A stretch of DNA of 64,000 bases from Pantoea sp. SOD02 (GTDB lineage Bacteria > Pseudomonadota > Gammaproteobacteria > Enterobacterales > Enterobacteriaceae): contig NZ_CP102604.1 of assembly GCF_024707505.1 (NCBI RefSeq), positions 3,162,001-3,226,000 on the forward strand. The letters run 5' to 3'. Position 1 is the stretch's first letter, and each line of letters begins with the position of its first letter. Positions 1-7,808 of this stretch are shown piece after piece. A model generated the notes under the pieces. The model was not told the DNA's origin. It saw only the letters and a program-made list of their open reading frames with translations, and did not search any database. The translations under genes were made by a program, and so were the position numbers.

Positions 1-1
1 T

Positions 2-541
2 CCTTACTCGCAGCAAGTACAGCTGGATTTGATCTACGCGTATTACAAAAATGCCGATCTGCCACTGGCGCAAGCCGCTATATCTCGCTTTATGCGTCTC
101 AATCCAACCCATCCGAATATCGACTATGTCATCTATATGAAAGGTCTGACGGATATGGCGCTGGATGATTCTGCACTGCAGGGCTTCTTCGGTATCGATC
201 GTTCCGATCGTGATCCGACGCACGCTCGTGATGCTTTCCGTGACTTCTCGCAATTACTGCGCGGTTATCCAAACAGCCAATATGCTGCGGATGCGCAGAA
301 ACGTTTGGCATTCCTGAAAGAGCGCCTGGCGAAGTATGAACTCTCGGTGGCGCAATTCTATACCAAGCGCGGTGCCTATGTCGCTGTTGTTAACCGCGTG
401 GAAACCATGATGAAGGATTATCCGGATACTGAGGCGACGCATGAAGCGCTGCCGTTGATGGAAAATGCTTACCGCCAGCTGCAGTTGACGGCTGAAGCTG
501 ACAAAGTAGCAAAAATCATTGCGGCAAATAATCAGTCCTGA
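2..541 (+). CDS. bamD: Outer membrane assembly lipoprotein BamD (C-terminal part)
   Basis: This is the last 179 codons of BamD, the essential lipoprotein of the BAM complex that inserts beta-barrel proteins into the outer membrane. The reading frame is open from base 2, so the start, signal peptide and lipobox lie outside the window. The visible part is rich in TPR-like helical repeats; recognisable stretches include [26 protein letters not shown] and the end [12 protein letters not shown]. Family lengths are about 240-245 residues, so roughly the last three quarters are present. A strong terminator follows immediately. Confidence 0.95.
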   Translation, partial: PYSQQVQLDLIYAYYKNADLPLAQAAISRFMRLNPTHPNIDYVIYMKGLTDMALDDSALQGFFGIDRSDRDPTHARDAFRDFSQLLRGYPNSQYAADAQKRLAFLKERLAKYELSVAQFYTKRGAYVAVVNRVETMMKDYPDTEATHEALPLMENAYRQLQLTAEADKVAKIIAANNQS

Positions 542-554
542 TTATGACACCCAC

Positions 555-584
555 AAAAAAGCAGCCCATGAGGCTGCTTTTTTT
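555..584 (+). terminator. Rho-independent terminator of bamD
   Basis: A 7-bp stem AGCAGCC/GGCTGCT with a 5-nt loop is followed by a run of seven T and preceded by A residues. It begins about 12 bases after the bamD stop codon. Confidence 0.85.
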
Positions 585-738
585 ATGTCATTTAGTAGAT
601 AACTCAGCAATTTTAGAGATTTATCGCTGCGGTTATCCATTCAATCATGCGCCCTTCCGCACTCGTCTTCAAGCATTTCCGGCTACTTTCCCGGCCTTTC
701 TCACAATTAAGCGGCATTGACAAAAAGTGACATTTCAA

Positions 739-754
739 TGTGATTTAGATCACA
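739..754 (+). promoter_or_regulatory. CRP-cAMP site upstream of raiA
   Basis: TGTGATTTAGATCACA matches the CRP consensus TGTGA-N6-TCACA in all ten conserved positions. A -10-like TATGCT lies at 774-779. A start near 786-788 would put the site centre at about -41, the class II activator position. This suggests raiA is induced when cAMP is high (carbon limitation, stationary phase); the activation itself is inferred. Confidence 0.8.
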
Positions 755-817
755 CATTTTCTTAATATCCGCGGTATGCTGGTCCTACCCAGACGGAAAT
801 GACAGAGAGGTTTAACT

Positions 818-1144
818 ATGATTCTGAACATTACCAGCAAACAAATGGAAATCACCGAGGCCATCCGTAACCACGTTGAAGAGCGTCTCGCCAAGCTGGA
901 AAAATGGCAAACACATCTGATAAACCCTCACATTGTGTTATCGAAAGAGCCGAAGGAGTTTGTGGCTGATGCCACCATTAATACCCCTAACGGAACGCTG
1001 GTTGCCAGTGCGAAACATGATGATATGTACACGGCCATCAATGACTTGATTGCCAAGCTGGAGCGACAACTTAATAAAGCGCAACATAAACCCGAAGCAC
1101 GTCGCGCCAATAGTAGTGTGAAAGATTTTCTTCCTACGGAATAA
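818..1144 (+). CDS. raiA: Ribosome-associated inhibitor A / hibernation factor
   Basis: RaiA (YfiA) binds the decoding centre of the 30S subunit, stabilises idle 70S ribosomes and blocks initiation in cold and stationary phase. The 108-residue product begins [22 protein letters not shown] and shows the beta-alpha-beta-beta-beta-alpha fold composition of the S30AE family. It lacks the long C-terminal domain of long-form HPF. An AGAGAGG ribosome site lies just upstream of the ATG. The gene sits between bamD and pheA as in E. coli, and is preceded by a near-perfect CRP site. E. coli RaiA is about 113 residues, so this is slightly shorter at the C-terminus. Confidence 0.95.
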   Translation: MILNITSKQMEITEAIRNHVEERLAKLEKWQTHLINPHIVLSKEPKEFVADATINTPNGTLVASAKHDDMYTAINDLIAKLERQLNKAQHKPEARRANSSVKDFLPTE

Positions 1145-1160
1145 ACAAACATCTTTAGTA

Positions 1161-1184
1161 ACGCGCCTTCGGGCGCGTTTTTTA
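1161..1184 (+). terminator. Rho-independent terminator of raiA
   Basis: ACGCGCC-TTCG-GGCGCGT forms a 7-bp stem with a stable UUCG tetraloop, followed by five T. The pheA -35 element begins right after it. Confidence 0.9.
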
Positions 1185-1214
1185 TTGACAGCTTTAAATC
1201 ACTGCGGTTACTCT
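1185..1214 (+). promoter_or_regulatory. Probable pheLA promoter
   Basis: A consensus -35 TTGACA is at 1185-1190. With an 18-bp spacer, TACTCT at 1209-1214 is the best -10. It sits just after the raiA terminator and about 30 bases before the pheL start codon, the expected place for the attenuator-controlled pheA promoter. Confidence 0.6.
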
Positions 1215-1241
1215 CAAGCCACTTCATTTATGGAAACAACC

Positions 1242-1289
1242 ATGAAACATCTGCCGTTCTTCTTCGCATTCTTTTTTACCTTCCCCTGA
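1242..1289 (+). CDS. pheL: pheA operon leader peptide
   Basis: This 15-codon reading frame encodes [15 protein letters not shown], with seven phenylalanines in fifteen residues. It differs from the E. coli PheL leader by one residue (Ile4 to Leu). Stalling at the Phe codons when charged tRNA-Phe is scarce favours the antiterminator and lets transcription reach pheA. The gene is too short for normal ORF calling, but its sequence and position before a terminator and pheA leave little doubt. Confidence 0.95.
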   Translation: MKHLPFFFAFFFTFP

Positions 1290-1291
1290 TT

Positions 1292-1362
1292 GGGAGGCGA
1301 TTCGTCATGTGAAAATGAATGCGAAGACGAACAACAAAGCCTCCCAAATGGGAGGCTTTTTT
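1292..1362 (+). promoter_or_regulatory. pheA transcription attenuator
   Basis: GCCTCCC (1339-1345) pairs with GGGAGGC (1350-1356) to form the terminator, followed by six T (1357-1362). An upstream GGGAGGC at 1292-1298, overlapping the region just after the pheL stop, can pair with the same GCCTCCC strand as the antiterminator. These mutually exclusive pairings are the hallmark of Phe-codon-controlled attenuation. Confidence 0.9.
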
Positions 1363-1386
1363 ATTGGACATTTACAGGTGAGCCCT

Positions 1387-2550
1387 ATGAATCCCGAAAA
1401 TCCGCTGCTGGCCTTACGCGATAAAATCAGCGCCGTTGATGAAAAACTGTTAGCGCTTTTGTCGGAGCGTCGCACACTGGCTGTTGAAGTTGCCCAAGCT
1501 AAACTGGCAACGCATCGCCCTATCCGAGATGTAGAACGTGAACGCGCACTGCTGGAAAACCTGATTTCTCTGGGTAAAAAGCATCAGCTTGATGCGCATT
1601 ACATTACCCGCCTGTTCCAGCTGGTGATTGAAGATTCGGTTCTTACTCAGCAAGCCCTGCTGCAAAAGAATCTCAACCATCCGCATGATCACGCACCACG
1701 CATTGCATTCCTTGGCCCGAAAGGTTCTTACTCACATCTAGCGGCGCGTAAATATGCCACCCGACATTTTGATTCGATGGTGGAGATCGGCTGCCTGAAA
1801 TTCCATGACATTATTCATCAGGTAGAGAGTGGCCAGGCGGATTACGCGGTAATGCCGATTGAAAACACCAGCTCTGGCTCGATCAACGACGTTTACGATC
1901 TGCTTCAGCAAACCACGCTATCAATTGTGGGTGAACTGACCATTCCGATTGAGCACTGTGTGTTGGTCAACGGCAGCACTGATCTACAGCAGATCGAAAC
2001 GGTGTACAGCCATCCACAGCCATTCCAGCAGTGCAGCCAATTCATCAATCGCTTCCCGCAATGGAAAATCGAATACACCGAAAGCACCGCTGCAGCGATG
2101 GAGAAAGTGGCCGCGATGAATTCCCCGAAGGTTGCCGCATTGGGTAGTGAAGCGGGCGGTGAGCTGTATGGATTGCAGGTACTGGAGCGCAACCTAGCCA
2201 ATCAGCAGCAGAACCATACGCGCTTCATCGTGCTGGCACGTAAAGCGATTGAGGTTTCCGGTCAGGTTCCGGCAAAAACTACGTTGATCATGGCGACTGG
2301 CCAACAAGCGGGCGCATTGGTTGAAGCGCTGATGGTATTGCGTAACCACGGCCTGATCATGAGCAAACTGGAAAACCGTCCAATCAACGGCAATCCATGG
2401 GAAGAGATGTTTTATATTGATGTGCAAGGCAATCTGCAATCAGAGAATATGCAGTTGGCGTTAACGGAGTTAAGCGGCTTGACCCGTTCATTAAAAGTTC
2501 TCGGCTGCTATCCAGGCGAGAATGTGGTGCCGGTTGAGCCGCGCCTCTAA
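1387..2550 (+). CDS. pheA: Bifunctional chorismate mutase / prephenate dehydratase
   Basis: PheA converts chorismate to prephenate and then phenylpyruvate, the committed step to phenylalanine. The 387-residue product has an AroQ chorismate mutase domain (about 1-90), a prephenate dehydratase domain (about 104-285, including [11 protein letters not shown] and [11 protein letters not shown]) and a C-terminal ACT regulatory domain (about 298-376). The ACT domain carries the GALVEAL motif and [16 protein letters not shown]. The second Phe-binding motif reads ENRP where E. coli has ESRP. The ATG at 1387 is preceded by AGGTGA and gives the family length (386 in E. coli); an in-frame extension to 1309 would run through the attenuator and is rejected. 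Expression is controlled by the pheL attenuator. Confidence 0.96.
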   Translation: MNPENPLLALRDKISAVDEKLLALLSERRTLAVEVAQAKLATHRPIRDVERERALLENLISLGKKHQLDAHYITRLFQLVIEDSVLTQQALLQKNLNHPHDHAPRIAFLGPKGSYSHLAARKYATRHFDSMVEIGCLKFHDIIHQVESGQADYAVMPIENTSSGSINDVYDLLQQTTLSIVGELTIPIEHCVLVNGSTDLQQIETVYSHPQPFQQCSQFINRFPQWKIEYTESTAAAMEKVAAMNSPKVAALGSEAGGELYGLQVLERNLANQQQNHTRFIVLARKAIEVSGQVPAKTTLIMATGQQAGALVEALMVLRNHGLIMSKLENRPINGNPWEEMFYIDVQGNLQSENMQLALTELSGLTRSLKVLGCYPGENVVPVEPRL

Positions 2551-2584
2551 GCAAAAAGGCATCCTCGCGGATGCCTTTTGCTTT
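2551..2584. terminator. Bidirectional terminator between pheA and tyrA
   Basis: GCAAAAAGGCATCC and GGATGCCTTTTGC flank a TCGC loop, with A-rich and T-rich arms on both sides. It can serve pheA on the plus strand and tyrA on the minus strand. Confidence 0.85.
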
Positions 2585-3705
2585 TACTGCCGGCTGTCGT
2601 TCGCCGATCGCAGCATGCTTCTGCTTTCGACCAGGAAGCGTTTCGCGTAATCACCAAACCAGTGTTCAACCCGCTCGAAGCTATCGATGAAGGCTTGCTT
2701 ATCGCCCTGCTCGAGCAGTTTGATCGCATCACCAAATCGTTGGTAATAACGTTTGATCAGCGCCAGATTACTCTCTGAAGACATAATAATGTCCGCGTAA
2801 AGCTGTGGATCCTGCGCAAACAGACGTCCAACCATCGCCAGCTCAAGGCGGTAGATTGGCGAAGACAACGCCAACAGCTGATCCAGATTAACGTTCTCTT
2901 CCGCCAGATGCAGACCATAAGCGAAAGTCGCAAAGTGACGCAGTGCCTGAATAAACGCCATATTCTGGTCGTGCTCAACGGCACTGATACGATGCAGGCG
3001 CGCGCCCCAAACCTGAATCTGCTCAAGGAACCACTGATAAGCTTCCGGCTGACGGCCATCGCACCACACCACAACCTGCTTCGCCAGGCTGCCGCTGTCT
3101 GGGCCAAACATCGGATGCAAGCCCAGAACCGGTCCGGTGTGCGCGGCTAGCATCGCTTGCAGCGGGCGATTCTTCACCGAGGCCAGATCGACCAAAATGC
3201 AGTCTTCTGGCAATTTCGGCAGCTCACCGATAATTTGCTCTGTGAGATGGATTGGCACACTGATGATCACCATGCCCGCATCTTTCAGCAGCTCGTCTGA
3301 ACGTTCCCAATCGCCTTTATCCAGAATGCGGACCTGATAGCCAGAAAGTGTCAGCATCTTTTCAAACAGACGCCCCATCTGGCCGCGGCCACCCACAATC
3401 ACCACCGGGCGCAGCGTCGGGCACAGCGTTTTGAAGCCTTTGTCATTTTCATGCGCATAAGATTCACGCATCAAGCGACGCAATACATCTTCAATCAAAT
3501 CCGGCGAGACACCGAGCGCTTCAGCTTCCTGACGGCGAGAAGCCAACATGCTGGCCTCACGCTCGGGAACATAGATCGGCAAACCGTAGCGGCTTTTAAC
3601 TTCCCCTACTTCGGCTACCAGCTCCAGTCGTTTTGCCAGTAACCCAAGTAGTGCTTTATCTACTTCATCGATTTGATCGCGTAGCGCGGTCAGTTCAGCC
3701 ACCAT
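2584..3705 (-). CDS. tyrA: Bifunctional chorismate mutase / prephenate dehydrogenase
   Basis: TyrA makes 4-hydroxyphenylpyruvate for tyrosine. The 373-residue protein has an N-terminal AroQ mutase domain (about 1-90, starting [23 protein letters not shown]). It is fused to an NAD-dependent prephenate dehydrogenase domain with the nucleotide-binding GGRGQMG at about 105-111 and the catalytic-region [10 protein letters not shown]. It matches the E. coli enzyme over its full length. It lies 6 bases downstream of aroF, so the two form one TyrR-type operon. The stop codon lies against the shared terminator with pheA. Confidence 0.96.
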   Translation of the reverse strand: MVAELTALRDQIDEVDKALLGLLAKRLELVAEVGEVKSRYGLPIYVPEREASMLASRRQEAEALGVSPDLIEDVLRRLMRESYAHENDKGFKTLCPTLRPVVIVGGRGQMGRLFEKMLTLSGYQVRILDKGDWERSDELLKDAGMVIISVPIHLTEQIIGELPKLPEDCILVDLASVKNRPLQAMLAAHTGPVLGLHPMFGPDSGSLAKQVVVWCDGRQPEAYQWFLEQIQVWGARLHRISAVEHDQNMAFIQALRHFATFAYGLHLAEENVNLDQLLALSSPIYRLELAMVGRLFAQDPQLYADIIMSSESNLALIKRYYQRFGDAIKLLEQGDKQAFIDSFERVEHWFGDYAKRFLVESRSMLRSANDSRQ

Positions 3706-3711
3706 GACTCA

Positions 3712-4791
3712 TTACACCTCGTGTGACAGACGCGCCGACAGCACTCCCTGCAAATCCTGATGGATTTCACGCAGCAACGTTTCAGTGGTTTCCCAGTCGA
3801 TGCAAGCATCAGTGACGGATACACCGTATTTCATTTCGCTACGTGGCTGTTCAGAAGACTGGTTGCCTTCATGAATGTTGCTTTCCAACATCAGGCCAAT
3901 GATGGAACGGTTTCCATCTTTAATCTGCGCGATAGCCGATTCGGCTACGCCAGGCTGGCGGCGATAGTCTTTGTTAGAATTACCATGGCTGCAATCTATC
4001 ATTAAGGCCGGACGCAGTCCCGCTTTCAGCATCTCTTTTTCACACTGAGCGACATCTTCTGGACCGTAGTTTGGTGCTTTACCGCCGCGCAGAATCACAT
4101 GTCCATCTGGGTTGCCCTGGGTTTGCAGCAAGCAAACCTGACCAGCCTGATTGATACCTACAAAACGGTGCGGCATCGCAGCGGCGCGCATGGCGTTAAT
4201 CGCGGTACCAAGGCTGCCATCCGTACCATTTTTAAAACCAACCGGCATGGAAAGGCCTGAAGCCATTTCACGGTGGGTTTGTGATTCAGTGGTACGCGCA
4301 CCGATCGCTGACCAGCTAAACAGATCGCCAAGGTATTGTGGGCTATTGGGGTCCAGCGCTTCGGTCGCCAGCGGTAATCCCATCTCGACGAGATTCACCA
4401 GCAGCTGACGTGCGATATGCAGCCCGGCTTCCATATCAAACGAGTTGTTCATGTAAGGATCGTTGATTAACCCTTTCCAGCCGACGGTGGTTCGAGGTTT
4501 TTCAAAATAAACGCGCATAACGATGTACAGCTGATCCTTCAACTGTGCAGAGAGAGATTGCAACTGACGGGCATAGGTAAGTGCGGCTTCGGTATCGTGA
4601 ATTGAACAAGGACCACAAACCACCAACAGGCGCGGATCGCGGCCCGCAATAATGTCGGCAATGGTCTGGCGAGAAGACGCAATTTGCGCTTCCTGCGCCG
4701 CAGTGAGCGGGAATTTGGCTTTCAGCTCTTGCGGGGTAATCAAAATTTGTTCGTCGGCGATATGCACATTGTTCAGCGCGTCTTTTTGCAT
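3712..4791 (-). CDS. aroF: Tyr-sensitive DAHP synthase (3-deoxy-7-phosphoheptulonate synthase)
   Basis: AroF condenses phosphoenolpyruvate and erythrose 4-phosphate in the first step of the shikimate pathway. The 359-residue product begins MQKDALNNVHIADEQ, the N-terminus typical of the tyrosine-inhibited isoenzyme. It carries VVCGPCSIHD, VGWKGLINDP and DCSHGNSNKDYRRQP. It is the first gene of the aroF-tyrA operon. The upstream region holds two TGTACA half-sites that fit TyrR boxes, so tyrosine repression is likely. It is slightly longer than E. coli AroF (356) because of extra C-terminal residues. Confidence 0.96.
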   Translation of the reverse strand: MQKDALNNVHIADEQILITPQELKAKFPLTAAQEAQIASSRQTIADIIAGRDPRLLVVCGPCSIHDTEAALTYARQLQSLSAQLKDQLYIVMRVYFEKPRTTVGWKGLINDPYMNNSFDMEAGLHIARQLLVNLVEMGLPLATEALDPNSPQYLGDLFSWSAIGARTTESQTHREMASGLSMPVGFKNGTDGSLGTAINAMRAAAMPHRFVGINQAGQVCLLQTQGNPDGHVILRGGKAPNYGPEDVAQCEKEMLKAGLRPALMIDCSHGNSNKDYRRQPGVAESAIAQIKDGNRSIIGLMLESNIHEGNQSSEQPRSEMKYGVSVTDACIDWETTETLLREIHQDLQGVLSARLSHEV

Positions 4792-4827
4792 GATTGCGAT
4801 CCTTTTTACTCGTTTATGCGGTTTGGG

Positions 4828-4842
4828 ATCCTCACTGAGGAT
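4828..4842 (-). promoter_or_regulatory. Palindrome in the aroF 5' leader
   Basis: ATCCTCACTGAGGAT is a 7+7 inverted repeat around one central base, located 37 bases upstream of the aroF start and inside the expected transcript leader. There is no T-run, so it is not a terminator. Its role is unknown; it may be an mRNA hairpin. Confidence 0.4.
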
Positions 4843-4856
4843 GGCGCTTACTTTAT

Positions 4857-4903
4857 CACATCATGTACATCTTGCAATCCACAAATGTACACTTTTATTA
4901 CCA
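4857..4903 (-). promoter_or_regulatory. aroF promoter with probable TyrR boxes
   Basis: On the minus strand, TTGCAA (4873-4878) and TAAAGT about 16 bases further form a plausible promoter. Two 18-bp segments (4903-4886 and 4881-4864, 22 bp apart) each end in TGTACA. Each keeps the G and C 14 bases apart that define TyrR boxes (TGTAAA-N6-TTTACA), although their left halves are weak. Assignment as TyrR operators rests on this match and on the known control of aroF-tyrA in E. coli. Confidence 0.45.
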
Positions 4904-5078
4904 GCAAAATAAAAAACCACTTAAAATCTAACATAAAATATAAAAATCAAAAACTTATATGAACACACCAAAATACCACATTGTAAATAAATAATTACAC
5001 CCTAATAAACCCCGTTAGTGATTTTTGCCAGCAGCCGAGCTAACATTCTGTTATTCATTATTTTTCAGGGATCGTGCG

Positions 5079-5600
5079 ATGTCCATTTCGCTTGTCACAC
5101 TGCGTCCTTTCACGTTGCAGGATATCGACGCTTTTGCCCAGGCCATCAACGAATCGCTAAGTACGCTAAAACCCTGGATGGCTTGGGCCCACGACGATTA
5201 TCATCCTGATGAAGCTGCCAGCTGGATCGATTTTACGCGCATTCAACGCAGTAAACGCGAAGCGGAAGAGTTCGCTATTGTGGATGGCAACGATCGGTTG
5301 CTGGGAAGCGCCGGTATTCGTTTCGCAAAGAATCCGGGCGAAAGCAGTGCATTAGGATATTGGGTGCGCAGCGATGCTCAGCGGCAAGGCGTTGCGACGC
5401 GTGCGGTGGCGCAGTTGGTCGAATTTGGCTTCCAGTATCCACATATCAATCAGCTAGAGATTCTGGCAGCAGAAGAGAATTACGCCAGTCGCGCGGTTGC
5501 CTTACGCAGCGGCTTCACATTGGTTGATTATTGCTTTGGGCTGATCATTCTGGAGAGCGGAGCGGTGAACGGCGCGATCTATCATTTACAGCGCCCATAA
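5079..5600 (+). CDS. GNAT-family N-acetyltransferase (RimJ/RimL-like)
   Basis: The 173-residue product is a GCN5-related acetyltransferase of the RimJ/RimL type. It begins MSISLVTLRPFTLQDIDAFAQAINES and has the acetyl-CoA loop around RSDAQRQGVATRAV (motif Q/R-x-x-G-x-A). The acceptor is unknown; relatives acetylate ribosomal proteins, other proteins or small amines. The ATG at 5079 is preceded by CAGGGA and is preferred over longer in-frame starts. It lies alone between aroF and rplS, where E. coli carries yfiL-yfiR-dgcN-yfiB. It looks like a single-gene accessory unit with its own terminator. Confidence 0.85.
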   Translation: MSISLVTLRPFTLQDIDAFAQAINESLSTLKPWMAWAHDDYHPDEAASWIDFTRIQRSKREAEEFAIVDGNDRLLGSAGIRFAKNPGESSALGYWVRSDAQRQGVATRAVAQLVEFGFQYPHINQLEILAAEENYASRAVALRSGFTLVDYCFGLIILESGAVNGAIYHLQRP

Positions 5601-5602
5601 AA

Positions 5603-5632
5603 AAGGGGCTGACCAAATGGTCAACCCCTTGT
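5603..5632. terminator. Bidirectional terminator between the GNAT gene and rplS
   Basis: GGGGCTGACC pairs with GGTCAACCCC around a short AAAT loop (one mismatch), flanked by A-run and CTTGTTTG. It separates the convergent GNAT gene and the rplS end of the ribosomal operon. Confidence 0.75.
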
Positions 5633-5656
5633 TTGCTATTAACTTTGAGAAGTCGC

Positions 5657-6049
<393 letters not shown>

Positions 6050-6814
6050 TTACTCTCCCGCCTCATCGTTTTGTTGCTGCTGATGTTCACGCTGGAACTC
6101 ATTTAGCAACCGTGCTTGCTCTTCAGTCAGAGCCAGGTTTTCCAGAAGTTCAGGTCTTCTTAGCCAGGTACGGCCTAACGACTGTTTCAGGCGCCAGCGG
6201 CGAATATCGGCATGGTTGCCCGACAGTAAAACTGGCGGAACTTCCATTCCTTCTAACACTTCAGGTCGGGTGTAGTGCGGGCAATCCAGCAAACCATCCG
6301 AGAACGAATCCTCATCGGCTGACGCCTGTTTCCCCAGTACGCCGGGAATAAACCGGGCGACCGAGTCAATCAACGTCATGGCTGGCAGCTCACCGCCACT
6401 GAGAACGTAATCACCGATTGACCATTCTTCATCAATCTCAGTGTGAATCACGCGCTCATCTATCCCTTCATAGCGACCACATACCAGAATCAACTTCTGA
6501 TTAGTCGCCAGTTCGCAAACGCCCTGTTGGTCCAGTTTGCGTCCCTGAGGTGAAAGATAAATCACCTTAGCGCCTTCTCCCGCCGCCGCTTTCGCTGCGG
6601 AGATGGCATCCCGTAAGGGTTGCACCATCATCAACATTCCCGGTCCGCCGCCGTAAGGACGATCGTCCACGGTACGGTGCCGGTCATGCGTGAAGTCACG
6701 AGGACTCCAGCTTTGAATGTCGAGCAGGCCATTTTTTACTGCCCGGCCAGTTACCCCGTACTCGGTAATAGCGCGAAACATCTCTGGAAACAGGCTAATA
6801 ACACCAATCCACAT
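6050..6814 (-). CDS. trmD: tRNA (guanine37-N1)-methyltransferase
   Basis: TrmD makes m1G37 in tRNAs that read CNN/CCN/CGG codons, preventing +1 frameshifting. The 254-residue product starts [20 protein letters not shown] and contains the SPOUT trefoil-knot region with [13 protein letters not shown] and the [15 protein letters not shown] loop. The ATG at 6814 gives the family length (255 in E. coli); an 18-codon upstream extension overlapping rimM is not supported. It lies third in the operon, 35 bases after rimM. Confidence 0.97.
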   Translation of the reverse strand: MWIGVISLFPEMFRAITEYGVTGRAVKNGLLDIQSWSPRDFTHDRHRTVDDRPYGGGPGMLMMVQPLRDAISAAKAAAGEGAKVIYLSPQGRKLDQQGVCELATNQKLILVCGRYEGIDERVIHTEIDEEWSIGDYVLSGGELPAMTLIDSVARFIPGVLGKQASADEDSFSDGLLDCPHYTRPEVLEGMEVPPVLLSGNHADIRRWRLKQSLGRTWLRRPELLENLALTEEQARLLNEFQREHQQQQNDEAGE

Positions 6815-6849
6815 CGCGTTCGCCGTTACGTTACCGGATTGTCCGGAGA

Positions 6850-7398
6850 TCAAAAACCAGGATCCCAATCTACTTCAATAAGGCCAGTAGAGAGATCGAC
6901 TTTCTTGATAACCTGTTCATCAAGAAACGGAATTAACCGCTCTTGCGCACCGAATGCATCCTTCAGGTTTGCCTTAACGACGAGAACGTCGTTCGATCCG
7001 GTTTCCATCAAATCAATGACTTTGCCCATCTCGTAGCCTTCGAGGTTCACTACTTTCATACCCATAAGGTCTTTCCAGTAGTAATCACCTGCTTCCAGCG
7101 CTGGCAGCTGCGTGGAGTCGACCGTAATTTCGCAATTGGTCAACTGTGCCGCAGCGTCCCGATCGTCAATGCCTTTGACTTTGATGATCAGGTCCTGATT
7201 GTGGTGCTTCCAGCCCTCGAGTTCGACCTGCTGCCATTTACCGGCGCGCTGGATGAACCAAGGTTGGTAGTCGAAGATGCTTTCAGCGTCTTCAGTGGAG
7301 GAAAACACTTTGAGCCAACCCCGAATTCCGTAAGCCGCGCCCATTTTTCCCAATACAATCGGGTTAACGGGAGGCTGCCCGGCAGGTTTAATGCTCAT
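6850..7398 (-). CDS. rimM: 16S rRNA processing / 30S maturation factor RimM
   Basis: RimM binds S19 and helps assemble the head of the 30S subunit. The 182-residue protein has an N-terminal beta-barrel ([25 protein letters not shown]) and a PRC-barrel C-terminal domain containing [10 protein letters not shown] and ending IEVDWDPGF. The ATG at 7398 after GGTGGTGAG gives exactly the E. coli length; GTG codons at 7407 and 7404 could extend it slightly. It is second in the ribosomal operon. Confidence 0.97.
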   Translation of the reverse strand: MSIKPAGQPPVNPIVLGKMGAAYGIRGWLKVFSSTEDAESIFDYQPWFIQRAGKWQQVELEGWKHHNQDLIIKVKGIDDRDAAAQLTNCEITVDSTQLPALEAGDYYWKDLMGMKVVNLEGYEMGKVIDLMETGSNDVLVVKANLKDAFGAQERLIPFLDEQVIKKVDLSTGLIEVDWDPGF

Positions 7399-7416
7399 GC
7401 TCACCACCGTGACAGA

Positions 7417-7665
7417 TTAAGCTGCTTTCTTTGCTTCTTTGATCAGCGCGTTAACGCGATCAGAAAGCGTTGCGCCCTGGCCAACCCAGTGCTCAATACG
7501 GTCCAGATCCAGACGCAGACCTTCAGCCTGACCAGAAGCGATCGGGTTGAAGAAACCTACGCGCTCGATGAAACGACCGTTACGAGCATTGCGGCTGTCA
7601 GTTACGACGACCTGATAGAACGGACGCTTTTTAGCGCCGTGACGTGCCAAACGAATTGTTACCAT
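7417..7665 (-). CDS. rpsP: 30S ribosomal protein S16
   Basis: S16 is an assembly protein of the 30S body. The 82-residue product begins [21 protein letters not shown], the invariant S16 N-terminus. The ATG at 7665 has a GAGG site 5 bases upstream; a 29-codon extension upstream would run through the leader hairpin and is rejected. It is the first gene of rpsP-rimM-trmD-rplS. Confidence 0.98.
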   Translation of the reverse strand: MVTIRLARHGAKKRPFYQVVVTDSRNARNGRFIERVGFFNPIASGQAEGLRLDLDRIEHWVGQGATLSDRVNALIKEAKKAA

Positions 7666-7676
7666 AACATCCTCAT

Positions 7677-7723
7677 TAGTTAATAAAGCGCTCGGGCCCC
7701 ATCGAGGAACGGGGCCCGAGCGC
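7677..7723 (-). terminator. Strong leader hairpin between ffh and rpsP
   Basis: A perfect 13-bp GC-rich stem (7688-7700 with 7711-7723, arms GCGCTCGGGCCCC and GGGGCCCGAGCGC) has a 10-nt loop. On the minus strand it is followed by TTTATTAAC and, about 20 bases later, by the rpsP start codon. It can act as a terminator for ffh transcripts or as an attenuator or leader structure for rpsP. Which of these it does cannot be read from sequence alone. Confidence 0.7.
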
Positions 7724-7808
7724 GATATAAAAAGCCCGAAAATTTTACTCATTTTGGCGCAAAAAGCAACCTGAGTGTGTCAAATAACCGGCTTTCTGTG
7801 CGGCCGCC

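Noticed and set aside
1309..1386. N-terminal extension of pheA
   Set aside because: It would be translated through the attenuator terminator; the ATG at 1387 matches the family start and has a ribosome site.
6943..7683. 246-codon open frame on the plus strand across rimM and rpsP
   Set aside because: It is a shadow of two conserved ribosomal-operon genes and crosses their intergenic signals.
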